Below, in pieces: positions 34,193-42,600 of a DNA stretch of 64,000 nucleotides (position 1 is the stretch's first letter; each line of letters begins with the position of its first letter). Under the pieces are notes generated by a model. That model searched no databases. It was not told the DNA's origin and saw only the letters and a program-made list of their open reading frames with translations. The stretch spans positions 44,822 to 108,821 of the forward strand of contig CAMCCC010000005.1 of assembly GCA_945873205.1 (NCBI GenBank). Direction: 5' to 3'. Source of the stretch: an uncultured bacterium. GTDB taxonomy: Bacteria; Bacillota; Clostridia; Oscillospirales; Oscillospiraceae. The position numbers were made by a program, and so were the translations under genes.

Positions 34193-34244
34193 GGAAAAAA
34201 CATCCCGCTTGTCAGACCATAGATCACAGGGTCTGACAAGCGGG
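34193..34244. terminator. Shared terminator between the AraC regulator and the reductase operon
   Basis: A 14- to 15-bp stem CCCGCTTGTCAGAC / GTCTGACAAGCGGG with an 11-base loop. The minus-strand side has TTTTTT directly after it, so it is best suited to the operon ending at 34300. Confidence 0.88.
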
Positions 34245-34299
34245 GTGCTGTTTCATTTGCGATGAGTTTCTTTCCTGGCCGCATCCAAAGCCAGCGTCA

Positions 34300-34479
34300 T
34301 TACAGATGCTGGTCCCGCTTGACCTTATCGTAGAACTTAAAGAGGATCGGCTCCATGGCTGCGGTCAGCTTCATGTCCAGATTGAAGAAATAGACCACAA
34401 AGGTTACGGCGATGAAGGAGACCAGGACCAAAAGCAGCTTCAAAAGCAGCTTCAGCAGGGTGTTTTTGATTTTTTTCAT
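34300..34479 (-). CDS. Small membrane protein of 59 residues in the reductase operon
   Basis: This short gene starts MKKIKNTLLKLLLKLLLVLV. It has one long hydrophobic helix (about residues 8-32) and a basic tail ending KFYDKVKRDQHL. GGAGG lies 10 bases before the ATG and the stop is TAA at 34300-34302. It is 22 bases after the 522-residue subunit and before the operon terminator, so it should be co-transcribed. It could anchor the soluble complex at the membrane or stabilise a membrane partner. No family is recognised. Confidence 0.7.
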   Translation of the reverse strand: MKKIKNTLLKLLLKLLLVLVSFIAVTFVVYFFNLDMKLTAAMEPILFKFYDKVKRDQHL

Positions 34480-34501
34480 AAAAGATTTGCCTCCTCTTCA
34501 C

Positions 34502-36070
34502 TTACCAGGATTCCGCATCGTCCAGCGTCTCCAGAGACGGGTCCACCGGCTCCTCCTGCATGACGGTGCGCATGTAGCTGTTGATCTGGTCGCGGACGCC
34601 CTGCCGGGAAATCACCCGGGGATCAAACAGATCGTGGGAAACCCATACCAGATGGATGCCCCGCTCCCGGGCCTTCTCCTCAAACTGGCCGTGCATGCCG
34701 TCCAGAGCTTTGCAGCTCATATGCTCCCAAAGGATGACCATGTCGGCGTTGAACTCCTCCACGAACTCCCACAACTCGTCCAGCAGAACCTTATAGCCGC
34801 CGTGGGTGCGGTTGCGCATGATCATGTTCTCGGTGAGCCAGGCGATGTCGTAGATGGCCTGCTCCCGGTTCTCTGGGGTGTCGGTCTCGGCAATCATCTT
34901 GGTGGAGACCATGGACAGCATATCCGTCAGCGGCACGATGCCCCAGCAGTTGAGCAGCCACACCAGGAAGTCCATATAGAAATGAGACTGCACGCCCCAG
35001 ACAATGGCCCGGTGGCGATACTCATTGGCAGCGATTTTCTTTTTCTGATAGGCCTTCTCCGCCAGCGCGGTGATCTTTCGGTCCGCTTCCTCAAACACGG
35101 GCAGCCGGCCGCTGATGGCCATGTAGTTGGTTTCGGTATAAAGGGCCAGGTTGGAGCCAAAGACCTGGGGATAAGGGGTCTTGTTCATTTCCAGCCACTC
35201 TATCCGGCATTTGGTAGCGTAGTTGACCCGCTTGGCACATTCAAAATAGTGGGTCCAATCCCACTTTTCGCCGGTCTTTTCCTCGATGAAGGCGATGGCG
35301 TTGCGGATCTCCTGGGCGGCATACTCCTGCACATCGTCCTCCCGGTGGCGCAGCGGGGTGGCCAGCTGGAAAACAGGAATACCATCCTCCAGCTCCAGCC
35401 GCTTGGAGATGACGCCGTTGCCCATCAGGGAGCCGTCACAGGTGGTGTTGCACTGGACAGCGCAGGCGCCCAGAACCGGGGCGTCGTCATCAATGGACAG
35501 GCCGGCTTCCGCCTCCGGCATGGGGCAGACGTCGCCGGCAAGGCCATATTCCTGGGCCACATCAATGTAGTGGCAGGCTGCCCGCTGGTTCAGCAGGACA
35601 GGGATATAGGTAGAGGCGATCTCCCGGCTGAGGGGCACCAGGGTAGGAAAGCCCATCATGATGGACTGCATCTCGTTCTCATCCACCAGGACAACCTTTT
35701 TGGAAAACTCCGTATCGTTGCCGATACGCCGGTCGCCCCGGAAGAGCTTATCCAGCAGCTTGGCCACGTCTTCAATGATCAGATCCTGCTCCACATGGCA
35801 GATCCGCAGGTGCTCGCCCCGCAGGCCCTGGGTATGCCGGTCCACCATCATGGGCACGGCCAGATAGTTGGCCATCCAGCGGTAGCGGAAAAGGGCCTTG
35901 ATGTTCCGGGGCTTCACCAGCACCACCCGGAACATGGTCACCCAGTTATACAGCCAGCGGGAATAGTCATAGGCGGTGTCTACAATACCGCGCCATTCCC
36001 TACGTTTCCGGACTCGCCCGCCGGTATACAGGCTGCCGAAGTTTTTTGTTCCAATCCGTTTGTCGCCCAT
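34502..36070 (-). CDS. 2-hydroxyacyl-CoA dehydratase/benzoyl-CoA reductase-family subunit (long form)
   Basis: The 522-residue protein belongs to the HgdB/BcrB/FldB superfamily of [4Fe-4S] reductase and dehydratase subunits. It has an N-terminal extension of about 100 residues. Cys residues occur in CPMPEAEAG, GACAVQCNTTCDGS, HYFECAKRVNYATKCR and MSCKALDG, which gives enough ligands for a cluster. GMHGQFEEKARERGIHLVWVSHD near the C-terminus and the TQ-R-like last segment follow the family pattern. Its start overlaps the stop of the preceding subunit (TAATG), which indicates a fixed ratio of the two. No activator ATPase (HgdC/FldI type) is present nearby. Confidence 0.8.
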   Translation of the reverse strand: MGDKRIGTKNFGSLYTGGRVRKRREWRGIVDTAYDYSRWLYNWVTMFRVVLVKPRNIKALFRYRWMANYLAVPMMVDRHTQGLRGEHLRICHVEQDLIIEDVAKLLDKLFRGDRRIGNDTEFSKKVVLVDENEMQSIMMGFPTLVPLSREIASTYIPVLLNQRAACHYIDVAQEYGLAGDVCPMPEAEAGLSIDDDAPVLGACAVQCNTTCDGSLMGNGVISKRLELEDGIPVFQLATPLRHREDDVQEYAAQEIRNAIAFIEEKTGEKWDWTHYFECAKRVNYATKCRIEWLEMNKTPYPQVFGSNLALYTETNYMAISGRLPVFEEADRKITALAEKAYQKKKIAANEYRHRAIVWGVQSHFYMDFLVWLLNCWGIVPLTDMLSMVSTKMIAETDTPENREQAIYDIAWLTENMIMRNRTHGGYKVLLDELWEFVEEFNADMVILWEHMSCKALDGMHGQFEEKARERGIHLVWVSHDLFDPRVISRQGVRDQINSYMRTVMQEEPVDPSLETLDDAESW

Positions 36071-37266
36071 TATTTTGCACCTCCCTGAATCTTTTTGATC
36101 TCCAGGCTCTCAATGAAGGCCTGGACGCGGGTGCGCAGCTGGCCAACGCCGGAGACGTTGTACGGGCGGTCGAGGGAGAGCACCTGATAGCCGTAATCAT
36201 CGTGCAGCACATGGGTGCCAACCATCCGTTCGTAGGCCCAGGGGTCGCAGAATTTCACCTGCTCGTAGATAATGCCGTCGGCCTTGTATTCCTTGGCAAG
36301 CTGATTTACATAAGCCCGGCGCCCCAGCATCTTGGCCTGATCCATGTAGCGGGGGCACTGGCCCCGGTACATATACTGGCGGCAGATCTGGGTGAGGGCA
36401 TCCTCGTCCTCCGTGAGCTGGATGGGGTCACGGCCCGGGAAGGAGCCGTAGCAGTATCGGTCGGCGCAGACAAAAGCGCCGGTGCTTTCCACCAGCTTGA
36501 TAAACTCCGGGTCGTCGATCTCGGAACCGACGATGACCACCCGGGCGCGGAAGGGATTCTTCTCGTCCGGCTCTCTGGTTTTCAGTTCTTCCAGGGTTTC
36601 TTCCAGCTTCTGCATGATCAGATACTTGGGTGCGGCGTAGGTGGCCAGGGTGATCACGCTGAATTCGTAGCCGGTGATGGTGGGCTTGTCCCCCTTGCGG
36701 AATTCACCGATGGCGCGGATCAGCTCACAGACCCGGTTATGCTCCGCCACGGATTTCCGTATGGCGGCGTCGGAAACATCGATGCCGAATTTTTCGTGCA
36801 GGGGTTTGAGGATGTGGTTTTTGCACTGGAGAACATAGAGGTTCAGGCCGTTGTCGTCGGCCTTCATGGGAATCTCCATATTTTCGTAGAAGAAGTTCTC
36901 CTTGCCCTGGTCCAGGCAGTGCAGCAGCTCCATGTTTTCCACGCAGCGGTTGATCATGGAGCAGCCGTCGGGAGCGATGAGGCAGTCGGCGAAGTTGAAG
37001 CCGCCCTCCATGGCCCGTTCCAGCAGAGCCCGGCTGTACTCGCACAGAAAGCTGGTCAGGTAGTAGGTGGCCATTTCCATGGAGCTGGTGCGGGGCGCCC
37101 GGAGCCGGGCGGAAAAGCAGCCTTCCAGGTTCAGCAAGGGCTCCGGCGTATTCTCACACACATAGGCCACGCACTTTTTGCCCTCGCCGCGGGCCTGGAC
37201 CACAAGCTCGTTGTTGGCGTCCTGCAGGAGATCTTCAAAATAGCTTAAATGCTTCAGGTCTTTCAT
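36070..37266 (-). CDS. 2-hydroxyacyl-CoA dehydratase/benzoyl-CoA reductase-family subunit (short form)
   Basis: The 398-residue protein has the typical size and order of the family: APDGCSMINRCVENMELL (about residue 97), ARVVIVGSEIDDPEFIKLVE, ICRQYMYRGQCPRYMDQ and ADGIIYEQVKFCDPW. It ends with LSLDRPYNVSGVGQLRTRVQ, which matches the family end (gQ-TR-AF). Three or more of the Cys residues are placed like the [4Fe-4S] ligands of HgdB and BcrC. It is 16 bases after the HypA-like gene. Its partner starts at its own stop codon. The substrate is not known: family members act on 2-hydroxyacyl-CoA, benzoyl-CoA or, in double-cubane proteins, small molecules. Confidence 0.85.
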   Translation of the reverse strand: MKDLKHLSYFEDLLQDANNELVVQARGEGKKCVAYVCENTPEPLLNLEGCFSARLRAPRTSSMEMATYYLTSFLCEYSRALLERAMEGGFNFADCLIAPDGCSMINRCVENMELLHCLDQGKENFFYENMEIPMKADDNGLNLYVLQCKNHILKPLHEKFGIDVSDAAIRKSVAEHNRVCELIRAIGEFRKGDKPTITGYEFSVITLATYAAPKYLIMQKLEETLEELKTREPDEKNPFRARVVIVGSEIDDPEFIKLVESTGAFVCADRYCYGSFPGRDPIQLTEDEDALTQICRQYMYRGQCPRYMDQAKMLGRRAYVNQLAKEYKADGIIYEQVKFCDPWAYERMVGTHVLHDDYGYQVLSLDRPYNVSGVGQLRTRVQAFIESLEIKKIQGGAK

Positions 37267-37282
37267 GCTTCTCCCCTTTCCG

Positions 37283-37627
37283 TTAACAGGCTACAATCTG
37301 CTTGATATTCATTTCATTGCCCTGCTGCAGCCAGGTCTCCCCGCTGCCGCAGTGAGGGCAGGTTTTGCCGTATTGGATGGTGGGATAGGTGCTTTTACAG
37401 GCGTTGCACCAGGTAATGGCAGGGATGGTTTCATAGAGAAACTTCGCATTTTGTATAAGCGGGGTTTTCTTGGCGTACCAGTTCCAGCAGTCCACCAGAT
37501 ACTCCGGCTCAATGCCTGACACCTCGCCAAATTCCAGGGTGACGGATTCAATATCCGTCAGCTGGTTGTCCTTGGCAATCTGTTCCACCTGTTCAATGAC
37601 ATAGGTAACGATACTCAGTTCGTGCAT
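37283..37627 (-). CDS. hypA: HypA-like metallochaperone
   Basis: This 114-residue protein begins MHELSIV, the Ni-binding N-terminus of HypA (His2). It has two Cys pairs, CNAC and CPHC (about residues 72-95), that form the structural zinc site. In hydrogenase maturation HypA passes Ni to the large subunit with HypB. Here no hydrogenase, urease or hypB gene is in the window. It lies within an operon of 2-hydroxyacyl-CoA dehydratase-like subunits and an Fe-S flavoprotein. A role in inserting a metal into that enzyme is possible. ATG 37627 gives the MHELSI start; in-frame ATG codons further upstream would lie in the hairpin. Confidence 0.85.
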   Translation of the reverse strand: MHELSIVTYVIEQVEQIAKDNQLTDIESVTLEFGEVSGIEPEYLVDCWNWYAKKTPLIQNAKFLYETIPAITWCNACKSTYPTIQYGKTCPHCGSGETWLQQGNEMNIKQIVAC

Positions 37628-37645
37628 AATGATCCTTTCCCATGA

Positions 37646-37685
37646 TTTTAAAACAGGCATGGGCATGCCCATGCCTGTTTTAAAA
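37646..37685. repeat. Perfect 40-base palindrome between the flavoprotein and hypA genes
   Basis: Twenty-base arms meet without a loop (37646-37665 and 37666-37685), with core CAGGCATGGG/CCCATGCCTG and outer TTTTAAAA. In RNA it makes a strong hairpin, 18 bases upstream of the hypA start. It may be a partial terminator or a processing site that lowers expression of the downstream genes. Confidence 0.8.
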
Positions 37686-37692
37686 AGTGAAT

Positions 37693-40464
37693 TTATTTGC
37701 CGGTCAGCTGCTTCTTGATGATCTTGACCTGGCGCTTTGCGGCATAAGCGCCGATGGCCTTCAGCTTATCCTCAGCGGGGATCATCTTGCTGTTCTGGGG
37801 GCGGGTGCGCTTCAGGTGGATGGCGTCAAACTCGCACTTGGTGGTGCAGATGCCGCAGCCAATGCACTTGTTGGGGTCGACCACGCTGCGGCCGCAGCTC
37901 AGGCAGCGGGAAGCCTCAGACTTGATCTGTTCCTCGGTAAAGGTGACCCGGTCATCGCACATGGTGAGGGACTTGGCCTTATCGATGGCAGGCTCATTGC
38001 GGGCGGGCTTACGCACGCTCTCCACAGGCAGAACCACCTTGGACTTATCCAGCTCCTTGAAATCGCGCAGATTGCGGTGGATGGTCAGGGTCTGGCCCAC
38101 GTTGACAAAGCGGTGGATGGACACAGCGCCCTCACGGCCGGAGGCGATGGCGTCAATGGTGTACATGGGGCCGGTGGCGCAGTCGCCGCCCACGAAGATG
38201 TCAGGCTCTGCGGTCTGGAAGGTGACCTTGTCATGGTCAACGAGACGGCCGTCGGCGGTTTCTGCGGCAGTACCGGCCAGAACCGCGCCGTAGTCGGAGC
38301 GCTGGCCGATGGCAACCAGCACATTGGAGCAGGGAACGGTGATGGTCTCGCTCTCGTCGTAAACAGGGGCGAACTTGCCCTCGGCATTGCGCACGGACAG
38401 GCAGCGCATCAGCTCAATGCCGGTGACCTTGCCGCCCTCGCCCAGGATGCGTTTGGGAGCCCAGCAGTTGTTGATGACCACGCCGTCGGACAGGCCGCTG
38501 TTCTTCTCCTCGGCCACGGTGGGCATCTCCTCGTCCTTCTCCAGGCAGTAGATGTTGACACTGCCCTTGCCCAGACGCAGGGCGGTGCGGGCCACGTCGA
38601 TGGCTGCGTTGCCGCCGCCGATGACCACGGTGTCGCCCTCCAGGGCGGTGATGCTGCCCTTGTTCACGCCGCGCAGCAGGTCAAGGCCGGCCACGACGCC
38701 TTCCAGCTCCTCGCCCTCGATGTTCAACTTCAGGGCCTTCTGGAGACCCACGGCCACATAGAAGGCCTTGAAGCCCTCGTCCCGCAGCTGCTGGATGGTG
38801 ACGTCCTTGCCCACTTCCACGCCGCAGCGGAATTCCACGCCCATCTCACGGAGCACATCGATCTCGGACTTGACCACAGCCTTATCCACACGGAAGTTGG
38901 GGATGCCGTTCATCAGCATACCGCCGGGAGCGGCTTCCTTATCAAAGACCACAGGGCTGTAGCCCTCGATGGCCAGGAAGTAGGCGCAGGACATACCCGC
39001 AGGGCCGGCGCCGATGATGGCCACCTTCTGGTCAAACTTATCTCTGGTGCAGGAGTTCATGGGCGGGATGTAGCGGTGCTCCGCCTTCATATCCTGCTCG
39101 GCAATGAACTTCTTGATCTCATCGATGGACAGGGCCTCATCCACGGTGCCCCGGGTGCAGGCGTCCTCGCAGTACTTGCGGCAGATGGAGCCGCAGACGG
39201 CGGGGAAGGGGTTATCCTTCTTGATCAGCTTCAGCGCATCCTGATAGCGGCCGTCGCCGGCCATCTTGATGTAGCCCTGGATGGCGATGTGAGCCGGGCA
39301 GGCCACCTTGCAGGGGGCGGTGCCGGTGGGCCAGGTCTGGATGCAGCCGTTTTCGTTTCTGTAGTTCTTGTTCCAGTGATCTTCGCCCCAGCGGGTGTCA
39401 TCGGGCAGCTCATGGCGGGGATACTGGATGGGGCCTTCCTTGGTGCAGAGCTTCTGGCCCAGACGGACGGCACCGGCAGGGCAGGTCTCCACGCACTTGC
39501 CGCAGGCCACGCACTTCTCCCCGTCGCTCTCGGCCACATAGGCGGAGGCGGACAGGTTGGGGGTGTTGAACAGCTGGGAGGTACGCAGTGCATTGCAGAC
39601 GCCAACGGCGCAGTTGCAGATACCGAAGATCTTGTTCTCGCCGTCGATGTTGGTGATCTGGTGGACATAGCCCCGGTCCTCGGCCTTCTGGAGAATCTCC
39701 ATGGCCTCTTCATAGGTGATGTCACGGCCGTGGTTGGTCTCCCGGCAGTAATCGGCGAAGTCGCCTACACCAATGCACCAGTCGGCCTCAATGTCGCCGG
39801 AGCCTTCGCCGCGGATGCGCTGCTGCTTACGGCAGGAACAGACGGAGACGCCGATGTGGCCTTCGTACTTCTTCAGCCAGTGGGAGAGGTGCTCAATGGG
39901 GAGGGACTGGCTCTCAGCGGGAATGGCCTTCTCCACCGGGATGACATGCATGCCGATGCCGGCACCGCCGGGAGGCACCTGCTCCGTCAGGCCTGCCAGA
40001 GGCAGGTAGGCCATGCGCTCAAAGAAGTCCGCCGTCTCGGGGAACATATCGGAGTGGACGGGGTTGATCATCATGATCTCTGCGCTGCCGGGAACGAACA
40101 TGTCCAGCACCCAGCGCTTCTCATGGTTGGGATTCTTGCCGTCCAGGTTCTCCCAATGGAACTCCACCAGGCCGCTTTCGCTGACGGCCTGCAGGGCCTT
40201 CTCCAGATACTCCGCGTCAAACTGGGGGTTCTTCTCCGCCAGCTGTGCAAAGGTGAGGGGGACGCGCTTTTTCATGGTCAGGCAGATATCCAGAATGTCC
40301 TCTGCCATTTGCTCGCCGTAATTGACGGCAGTAAATTTCAGGGCGGAGTTGATGCCCCAATACTCGGGAGAATCCGGGGTGATCTTGTCCTTGCCCAGGA
40401 GAACCGTGGCCCGGTCGGTAATGACCTTGCCAAGCTTGGCGATTTTCTCGTCTCTTGTTAACAT
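37693..40464 (-). CDS. Multi-domain Fe-S/FAD NAD(P)H oxidoreductase (GltD-like)
   Basis: The 923-residue protein is an electron-transfer enzyme. Order: Cys-rich N-terminal module with CSCRK and ICNCAVGVC (about 205-290); ferredoxin motif CVACGKCVETCP (about 317-328); GltD-type Fe-S region CKVACPAH and CGSICRKYCEDAC (about 382-435); FAD Rossmann VAIIGAGPAGMSCAYFLA (about 480); NAD(P) Rossmann VVIGGGNAAIDVAR (about 612); C-terminal ferredoxin pair CLSCG and CIGCGICTTKC (about 853-875). It probably takes electrons from NAD(P)H or ferredoxin and passes them to the HgdB-like subunits downstream. ATG 40464 follows GGAGG by 10 bases. It is the first gene of the operon, divergent from a TetR regulator. 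It resembles YgfK-like and DsrL-like proteins but is not a clear member of either. Confidence 0.85.
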   Translation of the reverse strand: MLTRDEKIAKLGKVITDRATVLLGKDKITPDSPEYWGINSALKFTAVNYGEQMAEDILDICLTMKKRVPLTFAQLAEKNPQFDAEYLEKALQAVSESGLVEFHWENLDGKNPNHEKRWVLDMFVPGSAEIMMINPVHSDMFPETADFFERMAYLPLAGLTEQVPPGGAGIGMHVIPVEKAIPAESQSLPIEHLSHWLKKYEGHIGVSVCSCRKQQRIRGEGSGDIEADWCIGVGDFADYCRETNHGRDITYEEAMEILQKAEDRGYVHQITNIDGENKIFGICNCAVGVCNALRTSQLFNTPNLSASAYVAESDGEKCVACGKCVETCPAGAVRLGQKLCTKEGPIQYPRHELPDDTRWGEDHWNKNYRNENGCIQTWPTGTAPCKVACPAHIAIQGYIKMAGDGRYQDALKLIKKDNPFPAVCGSICRKYCEDACTRGTVDEALSIDEIKKFIAEQDMKAEHRYIPPMNSCTRDKFDQKVAIIGAGPAGMSCAYFLAIEGYSPVVFDKEAAPGGMLMNGIPNFRVDKAVVKSEIDVLREMGVEFRCGVEVGKDVTIQQLRDEGFKAFYVAVGLQKALKLNIEGEELEGVVAGLDLLRGVNKGSITALEGDTVVIGGGNAAIDVARTALRLGKGSVNIYCLEKDEEMPTVAEEKNSGLSDGVVINNCWAPKRILGEGGKVTGIELMRCLSVRNAEGKFAPVYDESETITVPCSNVLVAIGQRSDYGAVLAGTAAETADGRLVDHDKVTFQTAEPDIFVGGDCATGPMYTIDAIASGREGAVSIHRFVNVGQTLTIHRNLRDFKELDKSKVVLPVESVRKPARNEPAIDKAKSLTMCDDRVTFTEEQIKSEASRCLSCGRSVVDPNKCIGCGICTTKCEFDAIHLKRTRPQNSKMIPAEDKLKAIGAYAAKRQVKIIKKQLTGK

Positions 40465-40565
40465 CAATGAATTTCCTCCTTATATGTATGTCTTTCCCAT
40501 TTCAATGCGTTTGCTGACACGCCGCCGTCAGACGGCGCACCCCACAGAGTGCAGATGATATTCCT

Positions 40566-40603
40566 ATAATATTTATAATATTTGCTGCCCCCTGCCAAGT
40601 CAA
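40566..40603 (-). promoter_or_regulatory. Promoter of the reductase operon with tandem 9-base repeats
   Basis: Minus strand TTGACT (40598-40603), 17-base spacer, TATTAT (40575-40580). ATAATATTT is repeated twice head-to-tail (40566-40574 and 40575-40583), covering the -10 box, and could be a binding site for the divergent TetR protein. Confidence 0.6.
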
Positions 40604-40675
40604 CTGTGTCAAAATAAAATCAGAGATTTCAATAATTTGGTAAACACCATTTTTACAATGCCGTGGAAAAAATCT

Positions 40676-40704
40676 TTGCATAGTTTGGATAAATATGATA
40701 ATAT
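40676..40704 (+). promoter_or_regulatory. Promoter for the TetR regulator gene
   Basis: TTGCAT (40676-40681), 17-base spacer, TAATAT (40699-40704). AAAGGAG follows and precedes ATG 40745. Confidence 0.6.
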
Positions 40705-40744
40705 GTACAATAAACTTGGATGCAATTCCAAAAGGAGTGCTTGT

Positions 40745-41365
40745 ATGGTTACCAACTCAAAAAACAAGGATCGGATCGTGTCGGCGGCCATCGAACTGTT
40801 CCGCAGGAAAGGTTATTCCTCTGTGATGGTAAAGGATATCTGCCGGGAGGCGGGGGTCTCCACCTCCTCGTTCTATTCGGTGTTCAGCGGGAAGGACGAT
40901 GTGCTGCTCTGCCTGCTGCGGGGGCATAAGGACGATTTTGAGGGCACCATGCTGGAAATGCTCAACGCCGGCTCAAATCTGGAAAAGCTCTGGGTGCTGT
41001 ATAACAAGTACCTGCGGCTGGCGGAATCCTTCGGGCCGGAGCTGACAGTGGCCATGTTTGAACTGGAACTGAAGGGGAAGTTCAGCTTCATTGACCCCGT
41101 GAATGACTATATCAAGCGCTACTTCAACTGGCTTGTCCGCCTGGTGGAGGATTGTCAGGCCAGCGGGGTCATCCAGAATCCGGGTAAGGCAGATGAGCTT
41201 GTCCCTATGGCGGTGCGGCTGTCCTTCTATATCCTGCTGGAGTGGTGCGTCTCCAAAGAGGCCTACTCCTTTACAGAGCGGGCTTTTACGGAGATGGAGC
41301 GCTTTTATATCGTGCGGGAAGACTGCCGCGGGCAGTGGAAAAAGCTGTTTGACGACGCCACATGA
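40745..41365 (+). CDS. TetR/AcrR-family transcriptional regulator
   Basis: The 206-residue protein has the classic N-terminal helix-turn-helix: DRIVSAAIELFRRKGYSSVM, then VKDICREAGVSTSSFYSVFS (about residues 10-55). The remaining residues form an all-helical ligand-binding domain without a recognisable ligand motif. It is divergent from the reductase operon, with 280 bases between the starts, and is the most likely regulator of that operon. AAAGGAG lies 7 bases before ATG 40745. It is followed by a terminator shared with the DUF5692-like gene. Confidence 0.88.
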   Translation: MVTNSKNKDRIVSAAIELFRRKGYSSVMVKDICREAGVSTSSFYSVFSGKDDVLLCLLRGHKDDFEGTMLEMLNAGSNLEKLWVLYNKYLRLAESFGPELTVAMFELELKGKFSFIDPVNDYIKRYFNWLVRLVEDCQASGVIQNPGKADELVPMAVRLSFYILLEWCVSKEAYSFTERAFTEMERFYIVREDCRGQWKKLFDDAT

Positions 41366-41425
41366 TCCGACGGGCACCTTCTCCTGCACGGCAGAAAGAA
41401 CGGGAGCACACCCTGGCCTGTATTG

Positions 41426-41459
41426 AAAACACTACCCATAAAATGGGTAGTGTTTTTTA
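41426..41459. terminator. Bidirectional terminator between the TetR and DUF5692-like genes
   Basis: A 13-bp stem AAAACACTACCCA / TGGGTAGTGTTTT with a TAAAA loop, followed by T residues on the plus strand. Confidence 0.85.
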
Positions 41460-41479
41460 GTGGTACACCAACACAAGGT

Positions 41480-42520
41480 TCAGGCCTCGGCACGGGCCAT
41501 GGCTTCCTCGTAATCTCTGGTTCCAACAAAGATTTCGTCCTTGTAGGGATTCTTGTGCTGCGCTTTTGCCCGCTTGATGATATAGGCCAGCGCTGCGACG
41601 TTTACCAGGATAGACAGCACCGCAATGATGCCGCCGGCACGGGGATCAACCAGGGTGGGATGAACTGCCGCATCCATGAAACCGTCCGCATACAGGGAGG
41701 GAATCACGGAGAAGCGGCTCTTATCCAGGAACAGGGGGAACACCTGGGCGAACATGCACCAGGTAGCCAGGGTGTTGGCACGGTTCTGAATCCAGCCGCC
41801 CTTGTTCCAGAAGATGGCAGCGAAGGTGGGGGCCAGCAGCAGCGCAAAGCCGCAGTACCAGGTGTGGGTGGGCAGATTCAGATAGGTATACTCAAAGTTC
41901 CAGATGTCATAGGCCAGGATGTAAACCCAGGTCATATCCGGCCAGAGCATATCGTCCTTTTTCTTTGAGGTGTAAATGCTCCACCAGCCGGTCATGCAGA
42001 AAATGTTCACCAGGCCGGCCACGCCGTTGGCGATGTTCCACCAGCCGCCGTAGAGCCAGACGCCCTCGCTGGAAAGCCACCAGCGGCTGCCGGTTTCAGC
42101 CAGTGCGATGGAGCCCTTGATGGCGCTTTCAAAGTCGCTGGCAACAGCAATCAGAATGTTGATGGCCACGATCACAAAGGGGAAGACCTTGAACCAGTCC
42201 TTTTTGCCCAGAGCCGTATGGTACTTGAGCCACATGAAGCCGATGCACCCGGCGGCCGCGGCATACAGCTTGGCGTAGTGGAACCAGCTGTTCATGTAGA
42301 GATAAGTGGGGTTGTTCAGGGCCCACTGGGCGCCCCGGGCTGCCCCCACGTAGATGGCGATGAAGTACACCGTCAGCGCGCCCAGCACACCCACAAAGAA
42401 GCCATAGCCGCCGAGTTTCGACCGTCTCTGAATCTCATTGGTCAGAACCAGGGCCGTGAACACCAGAACCCAGCCGAGAATCTGATACATGGAGTTTTCG
42501 CCGTACACTTGGAATAGCAT
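41480..42520 (-). CDS. Multi-pass membrane protein, DUF5692-like
   Basis: The 346-residue protein has about nine membrane helices starting with ILGWVLVFTALVLTNEI. Trp- and Tyr-rich loops include SRWWLSSEGVWLYGGWWN and DMTWVYILAYDIWNFEYTYL. I recall the family name DUF5692 but cannot prove it here. No transport motif is evident. A LysR-type regulator is divergent to it with overlapping promoters, so its expression is probably inducible. It could be a transporter for the substrate of the nearby reductase. GGGAGG lies 8 bases before the ATG. Confidence 0.75.
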   Translation of the reverse strand: MLFQVYGENSMYQILGWVLVFTALVLTNEIQRRSKLGGYGFFVGVLGALTVYFIAIYVGAARGAQWALNNPTYLYMNSWFHYAKLYAAAAGCIGFMWLKYHTALGKKDWFKVFPFVIVAINILIAVASDFESAIKGSIALAETGSRWWLSSEGVWLYGGWWNIANGVAGLVNIFCMTGWWSIYTSKKKDDMLWPDMTWVYILAYDIWNFEYTYLNLPTHTWYCGFALLLAPTFAAIFWNKGGWIQNRANTLATWCMFAQVFPLFLDKSRFSVIPSLYADGFMDAAVHPTLVDPRAGGIIAVLSILVNVAALAYIIKRAKAQHKNPYKDEIFVGTRDYEEAMARAEA

Positions 42521-42600
42521 ATTATTTTCCTCCCTTAATCATTTTTTTCGCTCTCTTTCGATCTCTGTCTGCGGAATTGACAAAGAAATGACACGATTAT

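Noticed and set aside
37687..40461. A 924-codon open frame on the plus strand, antisense to the Fe-S flavoprotein gene
   Set aside because: It mirrors the real gene almost exactly. Its low-complexity Gly/Ala/His/Leu composition and lack of motifs are typical of antisense frames in GC-rich genes.
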